From Thermogemmata fonticola (GTDB lineage Bacteria > Planctomycetota > Planctomycetia > Gemmatales > Gemmataceae): a DNA stretch of 64,000 bases. Shown in pieces: positions 1-8,512 of this stretch; position 1 is the stretch's first letter, and every line of letters starts with the position of its first letter. The notes beneath the pieces were generated by a model. That model was not told where the DNA came from and ran no database searches. It saw nothing but the letters and a program-made list of their open reading frames with translations. The stretch is taken from assembly GCF_013694095.1 (NCBI RefSeq), contig NZ_JACEFB010000001.1:372001-436000 (forward strand). Direction: 5' to 3'. Position numbers and translations under genes: made by a program.

Positions 1-94
1 GGTTGGGAGACTCCAGGGGGGCTTTTCCGATAGATGCATGGGTTTATGGACCAGAGAAGTGGTAAGGGATTGTGCTTGCCGGGAGGTAGCTATC

Positions 95-1006
95 ATGGCT
101 CAACCCATTGGCCGCCGGGATTTCTTGTGCCGGGGTGCGGGCATCACCGCGAGTTTCATGGCCCTGTGGAATCCCTGCACCGCTCCGGCTCAGCCACGCA
201 AAGTCAAATTGAAGAAAGCCATCAAATACAGCATGATTCGTTGGCCCAATGCCACGCATCGCGACAAATTGGAATTGGCCAGAAAATGCGGCTTTCAGGG
301 GGTAGAGATCGATAGCCCCGGCACACCTCAACTCGACGAACTCGTCCGGGCTAGCAAGGAAACGGGTATCGCCATCCACGGTGTCATCGACTCGGTACAT
401 TGGCATCAACCGCTCTCTGATCCGGACGAGAAAGTCCGTGCCAAAGGCTTAGAAGCTCTACTGACTGCCATTCGGGATGCTCAGGCCGTGGGAGCGGAAA
501 CAGTGCTACTCGTCCCCGGTGTCGTCAAGGAGGGAGTCACATACTCCCAATGTTGGGAGCGATCCCAAGCGGAAATCCGTAAAGCGATTCCGCTGGCCGA
601 GAAGTGCGGTGTCAAAATCGCCATCGAAGTCGTCTGGAATAACTTCATCACCAAACCAGAACAACTCATTGAATATGTGGACAGTTTCAAAAGTCCCTGG
701 GTGGGCGCCTACTTCGATTGTTCCAACATGATCCGTTACGGTGTCTCTTCTGCCGAGTGGATCCGCAAGTTGGGCAAGCGCATGCTCAAGTTCGACTTCA
801 AAGGTTTTAGCCTCCAACGCTACAATGCTAAACTCAATCCTTGGGTAGAGATTGGGGAAGGCGATGAGAACTGGCCTGAGATCCTGAATGCTCTGGCCGA
901 GATTGGCTATGAGGGATGGGCAACCGCGGAGGTTCAAGGCGGCGGCGAGGACACGCTCCGCAAAATATCCCGGCAGATGGATAAAGTCCTTGGACTCGCC
1001 GAGTAA
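95..1006 (+). CDS. Tat-exported sugar phosphate isomerase/epimerase-like TIM-barrel protein
   Basis: The protein has about 303 residues. It opens with a twin-arginine type leader (RRDFLCRG close to the N-terminus, then a hydrophobic stretch ending near APAQP), so export by the Tat system is likely. The mature part has the pattern of the xylose-isomerase-like TIM-barrel family: ARKCGFQGVEI, GAETVLLVPG, KIAIEVVWNNF and a final GYEGWATAEV strand. Tat-exported members of this family are common in planctomycetes, usually with an unknown sugar or inositol substrate. I chose the ATG at 95 because GGGAGGT lies at 81-87 with 7 nt spacing and it places the RR motif at the N-terminus. An in-frame ATG at 38 would bury the signal. 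The exact substrate cannot be read from sequence. Confidence 0.8.
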   Translation: MAQPIGRRDFLCRGAGITASFMALWNPCTAPAQPRKVKLKKAIKYSMIRWPNATHRDKLELARKCGFQGVEIDSPGTPQLDELVRASKETGIAIHGVIDSVHWHQPLSDPDEKVRAKGLEALLTAIRDAQAVGAETVLLVPGVVKEGVTYSQCWERSQAEIRKAIPLAEKCGVKIAIEVVWNNFITKPEQLIEYVDSFKSPWVGAYFDCSNMIRYGVSSAEWIRKLGKRMLKFDFKGFSLQRYNAKLNPWVEIGEGDENWPEILNALAEIGYEGWATAEVQGGGEDTLRKISRQMDKVLGLAE

Positions 1007-1057
1007 CTCCCTCCCCCTACCCCGGTGCGGGAAGCCGATTTTTCGCCACGTATTCCC

Positions 1058-1101
1058 CGTAAACAATTATGACGTAACATGACTGGGGAATGACGTAAAC
1101 A
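1058..1101 (+). promoter_or_regulatory. Three direct CGTAA(A)CA repeats upstream of hemB
   Basis: CGTAAACA occurs at 1058-1065 and 1094-1101, with a CGTAACA copy at 1073-1079. The last two copies extend to TGACGTAA (1070-1077 and 1091-1098), with starts 21 nt apart, about two helical turns. An inverted pair ATTCCCC (1052-1058) and GGGGAAT (1085-1091) brackets the middle copy. The array ends 19 nt before the hemB start. It could be an operator or activator site; that role is inference. Confidence 0.35.
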
Positions 1102-1120
1102 GGCTCAGAGTCCCTGGTCA

Positions 1121-2137
1121 ATGATCGATCCACTGGCAATGTACCCCCCCTTTCCAACATCTCGGCCCCGGCGATTGCGTGCTCATCCTTTGCTGCGTGA
1201 TTTGGTCCGAGAAACCGAGCTGAACGTTGCCGACCTGATCCTGCCGCTGTTCGTGCGTCCTGGCCGAGGCATCCGCCGGGAAATCTCCTCTATGCCAGGA
1301 AACTACCAGCTTAGCGTAGACACCCTGATCGAAGAGGTGGGCGCTGCTCTCTCTTTGGGGTTGCGGTATTTCATCCTCTTTGGCATCCCCGAATCCAAGG
1401 ACGAGACTGGTTCCAGTGCTCTGCGAGAAGATGGCATCATCCAACAAGCTTTGCGGGAGTTGCGCCACACCTTCGGTCAAGAGATTTTGCTCATGACCGA
1501 TGAGTGCTTTTGTGAATACACTTCTCATGGGCACTGCGGCATCCTCCACCAACGCCGCGGTAGCTGGGACGTTGACAATGACGCCACGTTAGCCATCTTA
1601 GTCGAACAATGTATCAGCCACGCACGTGCTGGTGCCGATATCGTTGCACCCAGCGGTATGATGGATGGAATGGTCGCCGCTATCCGACGGGGATTGGATG
1701 AAGCCGGTTTTGCCCATGTAGCCATCCTGAGTTACGCTGTTAAATATGCCAGCGCATTTTATGGACCCTTCCGTGAGGCCGCGGAGAGTCCGCCGCAGTT
1801 TGGCGATCGTAGCACCTATCAAATGGACCCTGCCAATCGGAACGAGGCTCTCAAAGAGGCTGCCTTGGACGTGAACGAGGGAGCCGATCTGCTTATGGTC
1901 AAACCGGCTTTAGCTTATCTGGACATTATCCGGCAGGTGAAAGACCGTTTTGGTTTACCGGTCGCTGCTTACAATGTGAGTGGTGAATATGCGATGGTCA
2001 AAGCCGCAGCGGCCCAAGGTTGGTTGGATGAACGCCGCGTTACGTTGGAAATCCTCACAAGTATCCGCCGAGCTGGCGCCGATATGATCCTGACCTATCA
2101 TGCCCGTGATGTCGCCAGGTGGTTGAAACAGGGTTAG
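1121..2137 (+). CDS. hemB: Porphobilinogen synthase (delta-aminolevulinic acid dehydratase)
   Basis: HemB condenses two 5-aminolevulinate molecules to porphobilinogen, the first common step of tetrapyrrole (heme) synthesis in the cytoplasm. The 338-residue length is normal. Both Schiff-base lysines are visible: K208 in [15 protein letters not shown] and K261 in LMVKPA. The cysteine triad C129, C131 and C139 in [14 protein letters not shown] marks the zinc-dependent type rather than the Mg-only type. No strong Shine-Dalgarno precedes the ATG at 1121; a second ATG at 1139 would lose only six residues. The gene stands alone; no other heme gene is in the window. The upstream repeats at 1058-1101 may regulate it. 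Confidence 0.96.
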   Translation: MIDPLAMYPPFPTSRPRRLRAHPLLRDLVRETELNVADLILPLFVRPGRGIRREISSMPGNYQLSVDTLIEEVGAALSLGLRYFILFGIPESKDETGSSALREDGIIQQALRELRHTFGQEILLMTDECFCEYTSHGHCGILHQRRGSWDVDNDATLAILVEQCISHARAGADIVAPSGMMDGMVAAIRRGLDEAGFAHVAILSYAVKYASAFYGPFREAAESPPQFGDRSTYQMDPANRNEALKEAALDVNEGADLLMVKPALAYLDIIRQVKDRFGLPVAAYNVSGEYAMVKAAAAQGWLDERRVTLEILTSIRRAGADMILTYHARDVARWLKQG

Positions 2138-2205
2138 GGATTGGGATGTCTTTTCCCCCTTTGGGATATCGAACTTCTATTTATGCGTCCGTGTCTCCAC
2201 GAAAT

Positions 2206-3492
2206 CTAACCACTCTCTCCCCCCTTCTGTCCTATCTCCCTTCGCCGCAAGCGTTCCATCAACTCCAGAAAGTCGGCGGGAGGCGGGGCTTCCCATAGGA
2301 GATGCTCCCCGGTGAGGGGGTGTACAAAGCCGAGGGTGCGTGCATGCAACATGGGGCGTGTTGCACCGCTGTCATCGGGATAGGGTTTGCCATGAAGCGG
2401 ACGATCGTAGATCCGCTCCCCGCATAACGGAGAACCGGCTTCCCCCAAGTGGATGCGCACTTGGTGTGTCCTCCCGGTCTCCAAGCGGCACTCGACCAAG
2501 GCAAACGTGCCGAGTTTCTCAATAACCCGTACATACGTGACAGCGTGTTTCGCACCGGCCACCTCCGCAGAAGCGCTCCCCCTTCTCCCGTCTCCCCGAT
2601 CGCGGACCAGCCACGATTCAAGTTTCCCCTCCGGGGGTACGCCACGGGTGATCGCCCAATAACGCCGATCGATGCGATGGTGCCGAAGTTGCTCCGCTAA
2701 CGCCTGGGCAGCTTGGGGTGTTCGGGCAAAGACCACCAATCCCGAAGTATCTCGATCCAAGCGGTGAACGGCGTAAACCTTGCACCGGGGAGAACCGAGC
2801 AGGCTTGGAAGATAATCCGCTAACGTTTTGGGTAGGTAACGTCGTCCCCGCTCGCCGAATTCAGCCTCTTCATAGGCATGCCTCATAGTCGTCAAACCCG
2901 CTGGCTTGTGAACAACGACTATGGCAGCATCCGCATAAACAATGTCGATCAGCGGCCTGGGATCATAACGGGCTTGTTTCTCCTCCGCATTTGCCGTCGG
3001 AAGGGAAGATGGAGTTGGGGGTATTTGCACTTGGTTCCGCTCAGCCTCCTCACGATTCAGCATCCGATCGCGAGCGGAAGTCTTCTCCAGTGTCTTCGGA
3101 AAGTCATGGGGCACATTCCGAAGTTCCGCAGTCTTCCTTACGGGCAGAGAGGAGGAAGGTTCACGCTTCGGCGGATTGGATGAACGGCGCGAAAAGCGGC
3201 TCGGTCGCCGAGAAGATGGGGATGAGTCGTCAGGGCGTGGACGGTTTTCGCTTGTTATCCCATGGACCACGGTGTCGGCAATGCGGATCTCTTGGCCTTT
3301 CTTCAGGCGGCGAGCAACGTTCGTTTCAATCTGCTGTCCGACGCGAACATGACGCCGTTCGATCAAGCGTTTGACACGGGACCAACTCCAGCCGAGGCGA
3401 ACTTTGAGCACGGCTGCCAAGGTTTTTCCGGTTTCCCCTCGTTCCACTACAATGATCACCGATATATCCCCTATCTTTGTTTCAGCCAACAA
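2206..3492 (-). CDS. RluA-family 23S rRNA/tRNA pseudouridine synthase with S4 domain
   Basis: The enzyme isomerises uridine to pseudouridine in structured RNA. The N-terminal part (to about residue 75) looks like an S4 RNA-binding domain (WSRVKRLIERRHVRVG). A basic, Ser/Pro-rich linker of roughly 100 residues follows, then the catalytic RluA domain with HRLDRDTSGL, whose catalytic Asp is near residue 246, and ETGRTHQVRIHL near the C-terminus. At 428 residues it is longer than E. coli RluC/RluD because of the linker. The first codon is TTG. A GTG at 3459 preceded by AGGGGA is a good alternative, removing 11 residues. The target base cannot be assigned. It is transcribed divergently from the YjbQ gene. 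Confidence 0.88.
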   Translation of the reverse strand: MLAETKIGDISVIIVVERGETGKTLAAVLKVRLGWSWSRVKRLIERRHVRVGQQIETNVARRLKKGQEIRIADTVVHGITSENRPRPDDSSPSSRRPSRFSRRSSNPPKREPSSSLPVRKTAELRNVPHDFPKTLEKTSARDRMLNREEAERNQVQIPPTPSSLPTANAEEKQARYDPRPLIDIVYADAAIVVVHKPAGLTTMRHAYEEAEFGERGRRYLPKTLADYLPSLLGSPRCKVYAVHRLDRDTSGLVVFARTPQAAQALAEQLRHHRIDRRYWAITRGVPPEGKLESWLVRDRGDGRRGSASAEVAGAKHAVTYVRVIEKLGTFALVECRLETGRTHQVRIHLGEAGSPLCGERIYDRPLHGKPYPDDSGATRPMLHARTLGFVHPLTGEHLLWEAPPPADFLELMERLRRREIGQKGGESG

Positions 3493-3596
3493 TCCTTACC
3501 CTGTCCTATGGCAAGTGTGGGGAGCAACACGTTGTTTCGACTCCCAATCCCCCATTATCTGCTGTTACCATAGCGAACGTCCGGAGGAAAACGACA

Positions 3597-4007
3597 ATGC
3601 TCTGCCGCGTTTTATCTCTGAAGGTACAATCTCACCGGCGCCAAGAGTTGATCGACATCACCGAAGAGGTTCGCTCCGTGATCAGGACATCCTCATTCCA
3701 ACACGGCTTATGTACGGTATACTGCCCTCACACAACGGCGGCAGTGACTGTGCAGGAGCATGCTGACCCGGATGTAGCCCATGATATTCTGCTTTGGCTC
3801 AATAGCATAGTTCCTAAACATATGGAGGGCTTCCGGCACAGTGAAGGTAATAGTGACGCCCACATCAAAAGCACGTTGGTTGGCACCTCGTTGACTCTGA
3901 TTGTACAAAATGGTGAAATCTTACTTGGAACCTGGCAAGGCATTTTCTTCTGTGAATTCGACGGCCCGCGCCAGCGTACGGTCAAGATACAACTGCTGGG
4001 AGAATAA
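3597..4007 (+). CDS. YjbQ/UPF0047 family protein (secondary thiamine-phosphate synthase-like)
   Basis: A small protein of 136 residues matching the YjbQ (UPF0047) beta-sandwich family. The conserved elements CPHTTAAV, HSEGNSDAHIKSTLVG, and GTWQGIFFCEFDGPR are all present, including the histidines thought to bind a ligand or metal. Family members have weak thiamine-phosphate synthase activity, but the physiological role is unsettled. ATG 3597 was chosen because GGAGGAAA lies at 3583-3590 and the family homology begins immediately after it. An open frame runs upstream to 3477 but overlaps the divergent pseudouridine synthase gene. Confidence 0.88.
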   Translation: MLCRVLSLKVQSHRRQELIDITEEVRSVIRTSSFQHGLCTVYCPHTTAAVTVQEHADPDVAHDILLWLNSIVPKHMEGFRHSEGNSDAHIKSTLVGTSLTLIVQNGEILLGTWQGIFFCEFDGPRQRTVKIQLLGE

Positions 4008-4078
4008 ATAATCTGACAGTAAGACTTGTTATTGTATGTAATATCTTCTTCACATAGCCTTAAACGTGAGATTACATC

Positions 4079-4789
4079 ATGACTATGCCTAGTATGGTCA
4101 ATGGTGAGGTGCTGCAAGCCGCACGGGGAATGAGCGCGGCCATGCTTGGCACTTGGGTAACTTTGGGGCTAGCCTTGTGGTTGTTTGGCTGGCGATGGCA
4201 TCGCTTCTGGATCACCTGCGTAGCGGCGTTCGTAGCGGCAGCTATCACCTGGCACTGGGGTAGCCACTGGACTCGGACTCCTCCCGTGATATCTGCCATA
4301 GTTATTGGCTTGGCCACCGCGATGATCGCCGTGGAGCTAGCCCGCCTCGTCGTGTTTGGATTCGGCGGCATCACTCTGCTGTATCTAGCCAACCAACTCT
4401 TATCTGACTTCCGGGATATCTGGCTCGCCTTCCCTTTGGGAGGCCTGGTTGCTGTACTCCTGTTTCGCATCGGCTGGATTCTCGCAACAACTCTCCTCGG
4501 CACTTGGATAACCATCCATGCCCTTTTGCTATTGATCGAATCTGTCTCTCCATTCGATTCTGTACAATGGTTTGACAACAATGCTATGGCTATTCATATT
4601 GGAATAATTATTTGGATTGTTATTGGTATAATTTGTCAATTATTAATTGATTCCAAAAGTAATAAATCAAAGTTGACAGAGACTCCTGAAACTACACATG
4701 TTTCCGTACTTATACCAGTTGAAAATCAACATGCTGATTCATGGTGGAAGCGCTGGTTTTCCAAACGACAGGCTGTACTCAAGGTGTGA
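4079..4789 (+). CDS. Multi-spanning inner-membrane protein of unknown function
   Basis: At 236 residues it has about six hydrophobic segments between residues 20 and 190 (e.g. WVTLGLALWLFGW, VISAIVIGLATAMIAVEL, AMAIHIGIIIWIVIG), then a polar cytoplasm-like tail with two KxxK clusters and WWKRWFSKR. The spacing of short Gly-rich hydrophobic helices resembles DUF4203/TMEM198-like proteins, but I cannot confirm this. The last third of the gene (about 4580-4760) is clearly more AT-rich than the first two thirds. No functional neighbour is apparent; it sits between yjbQ (same strand) and the convergent UDP-glucose dehydrogenase. Confidence 0.6.
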   Translation: MTMPSMVNGEVLQAARGMSAAMLGTWVTLGLALWLFGWRWHRFWITCVAAFVAAAITWHWGSHWTRTPPVISAIVIGLATAMIAVELARLVVFGFGGITLLYLANQLLSDFRDIWLAFPLGGLVAVLLFRIGWILATTLLGTWITIHALLLLIESVSPFDSVQWFDNNAMAIHIGIIIWIVIGIICQLLIDSKSNKSKLTETPETTHVSVLIPVENQHADSWWKRWFSKRQAVLKV

Positions 4790-4834
4790 ATCGTTGTAGT
4801 GCTGAGGGAAAGTGTTTATCTCGCTTGAGATGAT

Positions 4835-6202
4835 TCACTTGGGGTCCTCGCTCTCGGATGGCGGCAGATCCAGTGGTAAACCCCGTCCGATGCCGTAGTA
4901 GGTGAAGCCCCAATTGGCCATCTGCCGCGGCTCATATATGTTCCGGCCATCGAAAATGACGTGTCCTTTCATCAACTGACGGATCAGGGCAAAATCGGGA
5001 TGGCGAAATTCCGCCCACTCGGTGACAATGACTAACGCATCGGCTCCTTGGACCGCATCATAGGGATTCCGAGCGTAATATAACCGATCGCCATACAAGG
5101 CCCGGACGTTATGCATGGCTTCGGGATCGTGGACGCGCAGATGAACCTGCTCCCGGAGCAAGGCCTCGATTAGAACCAGTGAGGGAGCTTCACGGATGTC
5201 ATCTGTTCGCGGTTTGAAGGACAGACCCCAAATAGCAATTGTCAAGCCCGCTAATTGTCCCCGGTAGTGGGCCGAGATTTTACGGAATAATATCTGTTTT
5301 TGAGCATGATTGACAGCATCGACAGCCTCCATCAAACGCATGGGGCAACCGACCTGACGGCCCATAGCGATCACCGCGCCCACATCCTTTGGAAAGCACG
5401 ATCCTCCATAGCCAGGGCCTGGGAAGAGAAATTGGAATCCGATCCGCTGATCGTGTCCAATGCCCCGGCGGACATCGTGAATATCGGCTCCCAAGCGATC
5501 GCACAAATTGGCCATTTCATTGATAAAGCTGATTTTGGTTGCTAACATGGCGTTGGCCGCATACTTGGTCATCTCCGCCGATTCCGGAGACATCACCAGA
5601 AAAGGGCGATCGGTGCGCAGGAATGGGGCATACAACTCCCGAAGTACCTCCGCCACTTCGGGCCGGCGTACCCCCACCACCACACGATCAGGTTTCATGA
5701 AATCTTCGATCGCTGCTCCTTCTTTCAGAAACTCCGGGTTGCTAGCAACTTCCAGCAGATGGGCACAGCCCAGCTCCTGCAAGCGTGCGCTGATGCGAGC
5801 ATTTGTCCCCACGGGCACCGTGCTTTTGATCACGAGAATTCGGGGGCTTGTTGGGGGAGGTGAAACACCTCGCAGAGCTTGGGCTACGGCGTCAACAACG
5901 CTGAAAACTGCCGAAAGGTCCGCTGCTCCTTCTGGTGTCGGCGGTGTCCCGACAGCAACAAAGATCAGTTGAGCTTCCTGAACGGCGGCACTAAGATCCG
6001 TGGTGAAATGCAACCTGCCTTCCCGCTGGTTTCTCTGGACCAATTCCAACAATCCCGGCTCATAGATCGGCAGCCGGCCTTCTTGGAGAATAGCGATCTT
6101 CTGGACGTTGTTATCCACACAGACGACATCGTTACCGCTTTCAGCTAAGCACGTCCCTGTCACCAGACCCACATACCCTGTCCCGATGACGGCAATCCTC
6201 AT
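4835..6202 (-). CDS. ugd: UDP-glucose 6-dehydrogenase
   Basis: It oxidises UDP-glucose to UDP-glucuronate with two NAD+, supplying precursors for surface polysaccharide. The N-terminal Rossmann motif is [16 protein letters not shown], followed by VGTPPTPEG. The catalytic cysteine is C269 in [12 protein letters not shown]. The C-terminal UDP-binding domain includes [16 protein letters not shown]. The 455-residue length is typical for this family. The ATG at 6202 follows GAGGAAG with good spacing. UDP-GlcDH relatives (UDP-ManNAc dehydrogenase) are possible, but [14 protein letters not shown] favours UGD. It stands as a single gene. Confidence 0.93.
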   Translation of the reverse strand: MRIAVIGTGYVGLVTGTCLAESGNDVVCVDNNVQKIAILQEGRLPIYEPGLLELVQRNQREGRLHFTTDLSAAVQEAQLIFVAVGTPPTPEGAADLSAVFSVVDAVAQALRGVSPPPTSPRILVIKSTVPVGTNARISARLQELGCAHLLEVASNPEFLKEGAAIEDFMKPDRVVVGVRRPEVAEVLRELYAPFLRTDRPFLVMSPESAEMTKYAANAMLATKISFINEMANLCDRLGADIHDVRRGIGHDQRIGFQFLFPGPGYGGSCFPKDVGAVIAMGRQVGCPMRLMEAVDAVNHAQKQILFRKISAHYRGQLAGLTIAIWGLSFKPRTDDIREAPSLVLIEALLREQVHLRVHDPEAMHNVRALYGDRLYYARNPYDAVQGADALVIVTEWAEFRHPDFALIRQLMKGHVIFDGRNIYEPRQMANWGFTYYGIGRGLPLDLPPSESEDPK

Positions 6203-6480
6203 GGCACTTCCTCGTTCCGATTCCCTAAGGCGTCAAAGTCCAGGGCCAGCAACTGTTCTCCGGCTCTGCAGGGACAACAAACGTATCCGCGGGATGAAGA
6301 ACGCAGGGCATGATATGGCAGCACTAATTCCAATAGCAAGACCGGTTGAAGGGCACAAGGACAGCCGAACGTCCTCACTCTCCTCGGATATATTCGGCAA
6401 CCTCGGCTGAGTTGCCTGCATTTCCCCGGTTCATGACACCACTGAGTTTACCGGCGAACGCACAAATGACTGGTGGACGC

Positions 6481-7086
6481 CTATGGCCGTGCTAACTCAA
6501 ATAAATCCGTCGTTCGGCACCAGTAGTTGCCGCCCATACGTCCCACGGTTTGCAACCGCCGGGGATCAATACCGCCCCGTCCATCGAGAATGGCCTCCGC
6601 AATGTGGATCATGACCACTTCTGCAATAACAAGATTGGGCGCGATGGCCCCGTTCCCAAAGGGAAGAATCTGTCGCACGATGCACTCAAGAGCTGCGGGT
6701 GATTCCACCAAGCGAGGGGGGCGAACTTTGATGCTCGGCACTGTGGATAGCCCCACCAAGGCCAGTTCGCTTTCCTCTGGAGGAAGTTCTTTCGAGGACA
6801 AATTCACCTGTTCTGCCAAAGACGCCGTAGCAGCATGGATCACACATTCGCCAATTTGCTCCAGGTTCCGCAAGGTGTCTTTCTTACTCCCATCTCGGCG
6901 CAAAGTCGGGGAAAAAACGACGATGGGAGGATTGGCGCCAAAGAGATTGAAAAAACTGAACGGAGCCAGATTGACGATGCCGTTCGTTGATAGCGTGGTC
7001 ACCCAGGCGATGGGTCGTGGGGTTACGATGCCGACGAGGTAATGGTACACTTCCAGCACCGACGACTGGCTGGGATCGATGTGCAT
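6481..7086 (-). CDS. Flavin reductase-like FMN-binding protein
   Basis: 201 residues with the split-barrel flavin reductase-like fold seen in FMN-dependent reductases and the DUF447/HpaC group. Motifs include GIVTPRPIAWVTTLS near residue 20, NLAPFSFFNLFGANPP, the segment KKDTLRNLEQIGECVIH, and GRMGGNYWCRT at the C-terminus. These are the classic FMN-contact positions. It probably reduces a flavin or a small substrate with NAD(P)H; the substrate is unknown. AGGAG lies about 9 nt before the ATG at 7086. There is no operon partner. Confidence 0.85.
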   Translation of the reverse strand: MHIDPSQSSVLEVYHYLVGIVTPRPIAWVTTLSTNGIVNLAPFSFFNLFGANPPIVVFSPTLRRDGSKKDTLRNLEQIGECVIHAATASLAEQVNLSSKELPPEESELALVGLSTVPSIKVRPPRLVESPAALECIVRQILPFGNGAIAPNLVIAEVVMIHIAEAILDGRGGIDPRRLQTVGRMGGNYWCRTTDLFELARP

Positions 7087-7617
7087 AGTCTCTGGCTCCT
7101 GGAAAACGGCAGCAGCAGTATCTTTCCTATCCCTTGACAGGAATTATAGAGGGAAACCTGATGATACCGCATGAACCGTTGCTTTGACGAAGTTTGGCCT
7201 ACGAAAGAACATAGAAGAGTGGGCATTCGAGATTCCCGGATCGATCCCCCATAACCGCGGCTGCGAGCCACAAATAACACTTTCGCTGAGTTTGGTAAGT
7301 CCAGCCCCTCTAGATGGCTCTCAATGACCCTAGCAAGAAACGAAACCGCTTCTTAGGCTTTGCAGTGAATAGGACCACGCATGGATCAGAAACAAATCTT
7401 ACGTAGACAGGACAATCCAAACTTTCGCATTCTCCTTTTGGCCAGACAATAATTGAAAAAAATTCCGGACGAGGAGCTTGCGTAGCATTGCATCCACAAA
7501 TATGGTGAGATTGCGGTTTCGAGCGGGAAGGAACTGACCCGCACCCCACCAGTTGGTGAGACAGGTGTGCTATGTTATAGAGTGTCGTATTGGGGTTCAG
7601 AGTCAAGCGAGCCGTTC
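7087..7617. other. Intergenic region between flavin reductase and ECF sigma gene
   Basis: About 530 nt with no convincing coding sequence. Open frames here (for example 7310-7606 on the minus strand) lack family resemblance and ribosome-binding sites. A weak promoter-like pair TTGGTG (7553-7558) and TATAGA (7576-7581), 17 nt apart, lies about 40 nt before the sigma factor start. Confidence 0.4.
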
Positions 7618-8187
7618 ATGCTCTCGACATCACAAAGTTTGCTGCAACGGGCCTGTGGTGAGGAACCTCGCGCGTGGGAGCGGTTGTGCACTCTGTACGG
7701 TCCGATGGTATATGCTTGGTGCCGCCGTGCAGGACTGCAAGATTGTGATGCGGCTGATGTCGTCCAGGAGGTATTTCGTGCCGTCTTCCAACATTTGAAG
7801 GATTTCCAGGCTCGTGGCGGCGTCTTTCATGCTTGGTTGGGCAAAATAACGGCCAATCAGGTACGCCAGTATTTCCGGCAGCAGCGTCGGCTGCGTTTGG
7901 CATGCTTGGGTCAGCAGGCGGTCGAAGTGGCAGACCCCGCTCCCTCACCCGAATGGGAAAGCGAATGGGAACACCCATCCTGTCGGCAGCAGGTCATTCA
8001 ACGTGCCTTAGAATTAATCCGAACCGAATTCACCTCCACCACCTGGGAGTGCTTCGTGCGCACCACGTTACAGGGTCAATCTAGCGTGGATGTGGCGGCC
8101 TACTTGGGAATGAATCCGAATGCCGTCCGCCAAGCTCGCTACCGCGTGCTCCACCGCTTGCGCCAGGAGTTGGAAGGACTGCTCTGA
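7618..8187 (+). CDS. ECF-type RNA polymerase sigma factor
   Basis: 189 residues with sigma-70 region 2 (ERLCTLYGPMVYAWCRRAGL, then DAADVVQEVFRAVF) and region 4.2 helix-turn-helix near the C-terminus (VAAYLGMNPNAVRQARYRVLHRLR). Regions 1 and 3 are absent, as in extracytoplasmic-function sigma factors. It lies 325 nt upstream of a large Ser/Thr kinase on the same strand, an arrangement repeated in planctomycetes where the kinase is thought to control sigma activity in place of an anti-sigma factor. I placed the start at 7618 since upstream residues do not fit the family. No obvious Shine-Dalgarno is visible. Confidence 0.87.
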   Translation: MLSTSQSLLQRACGEEPRAWERLCTLYGPMVYAWCRRAGLQDCDAADVVQEVFRAVFQHLKDFQARGGVFHAWLGKITANQVRQYFRQQRRLRLACLGQQAVEVADPAPSPEWESEWEHPSCRQQVIQRALELIRTEFTSTTWECFVRTTLQGQSSVDVAAYLGMNPNAVRQARYRVLHRLRQELEGLL

Positions 8188-8512
8188 GTACAAATGCCCG
8201 CTCGCTTTCGCCTGCCAGGCGCATCCCGTTGTCCATTGACATGATCAGGGGCCTGTCCCTAAGCGAGGGGTGGCCGGCTTCGTGACTCCGCAACTTCCTC
8301 CCGCCATCAACCGACAGCCCTTCCTGAACCCGTCGCAGGTACCAACGACCCAATAGCTTACATCGCAAACCATAATCGACACATCACTTTGCCATCAGGT
8401 CCAAAACTGCCCATAAGGGGATCGCGTAACGCCGAAGCATTAATCACTATGAACGGGATGCCATCCCTTCCTCCGCAGTGGAAAGGGGAACGAAGTTTGA
8501 GGATGGACCCTC
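8188..8512. other. Spacer between sigma factor and kinase genes
   Basis: 325 nt without a credible gene on either strand and without a clear terminator. It may carry the promoter recognised by the upstream sigma factor, but I cannot identify one. Confidence 0.35.

Noticed and set aside
7136-7164. TTGACA followed by an AT-rich stretch
   Set aside because: No -10 hexamer at 16-18 nt spacing, and the site is more than 450 nt from the nearest plus-strand gene.
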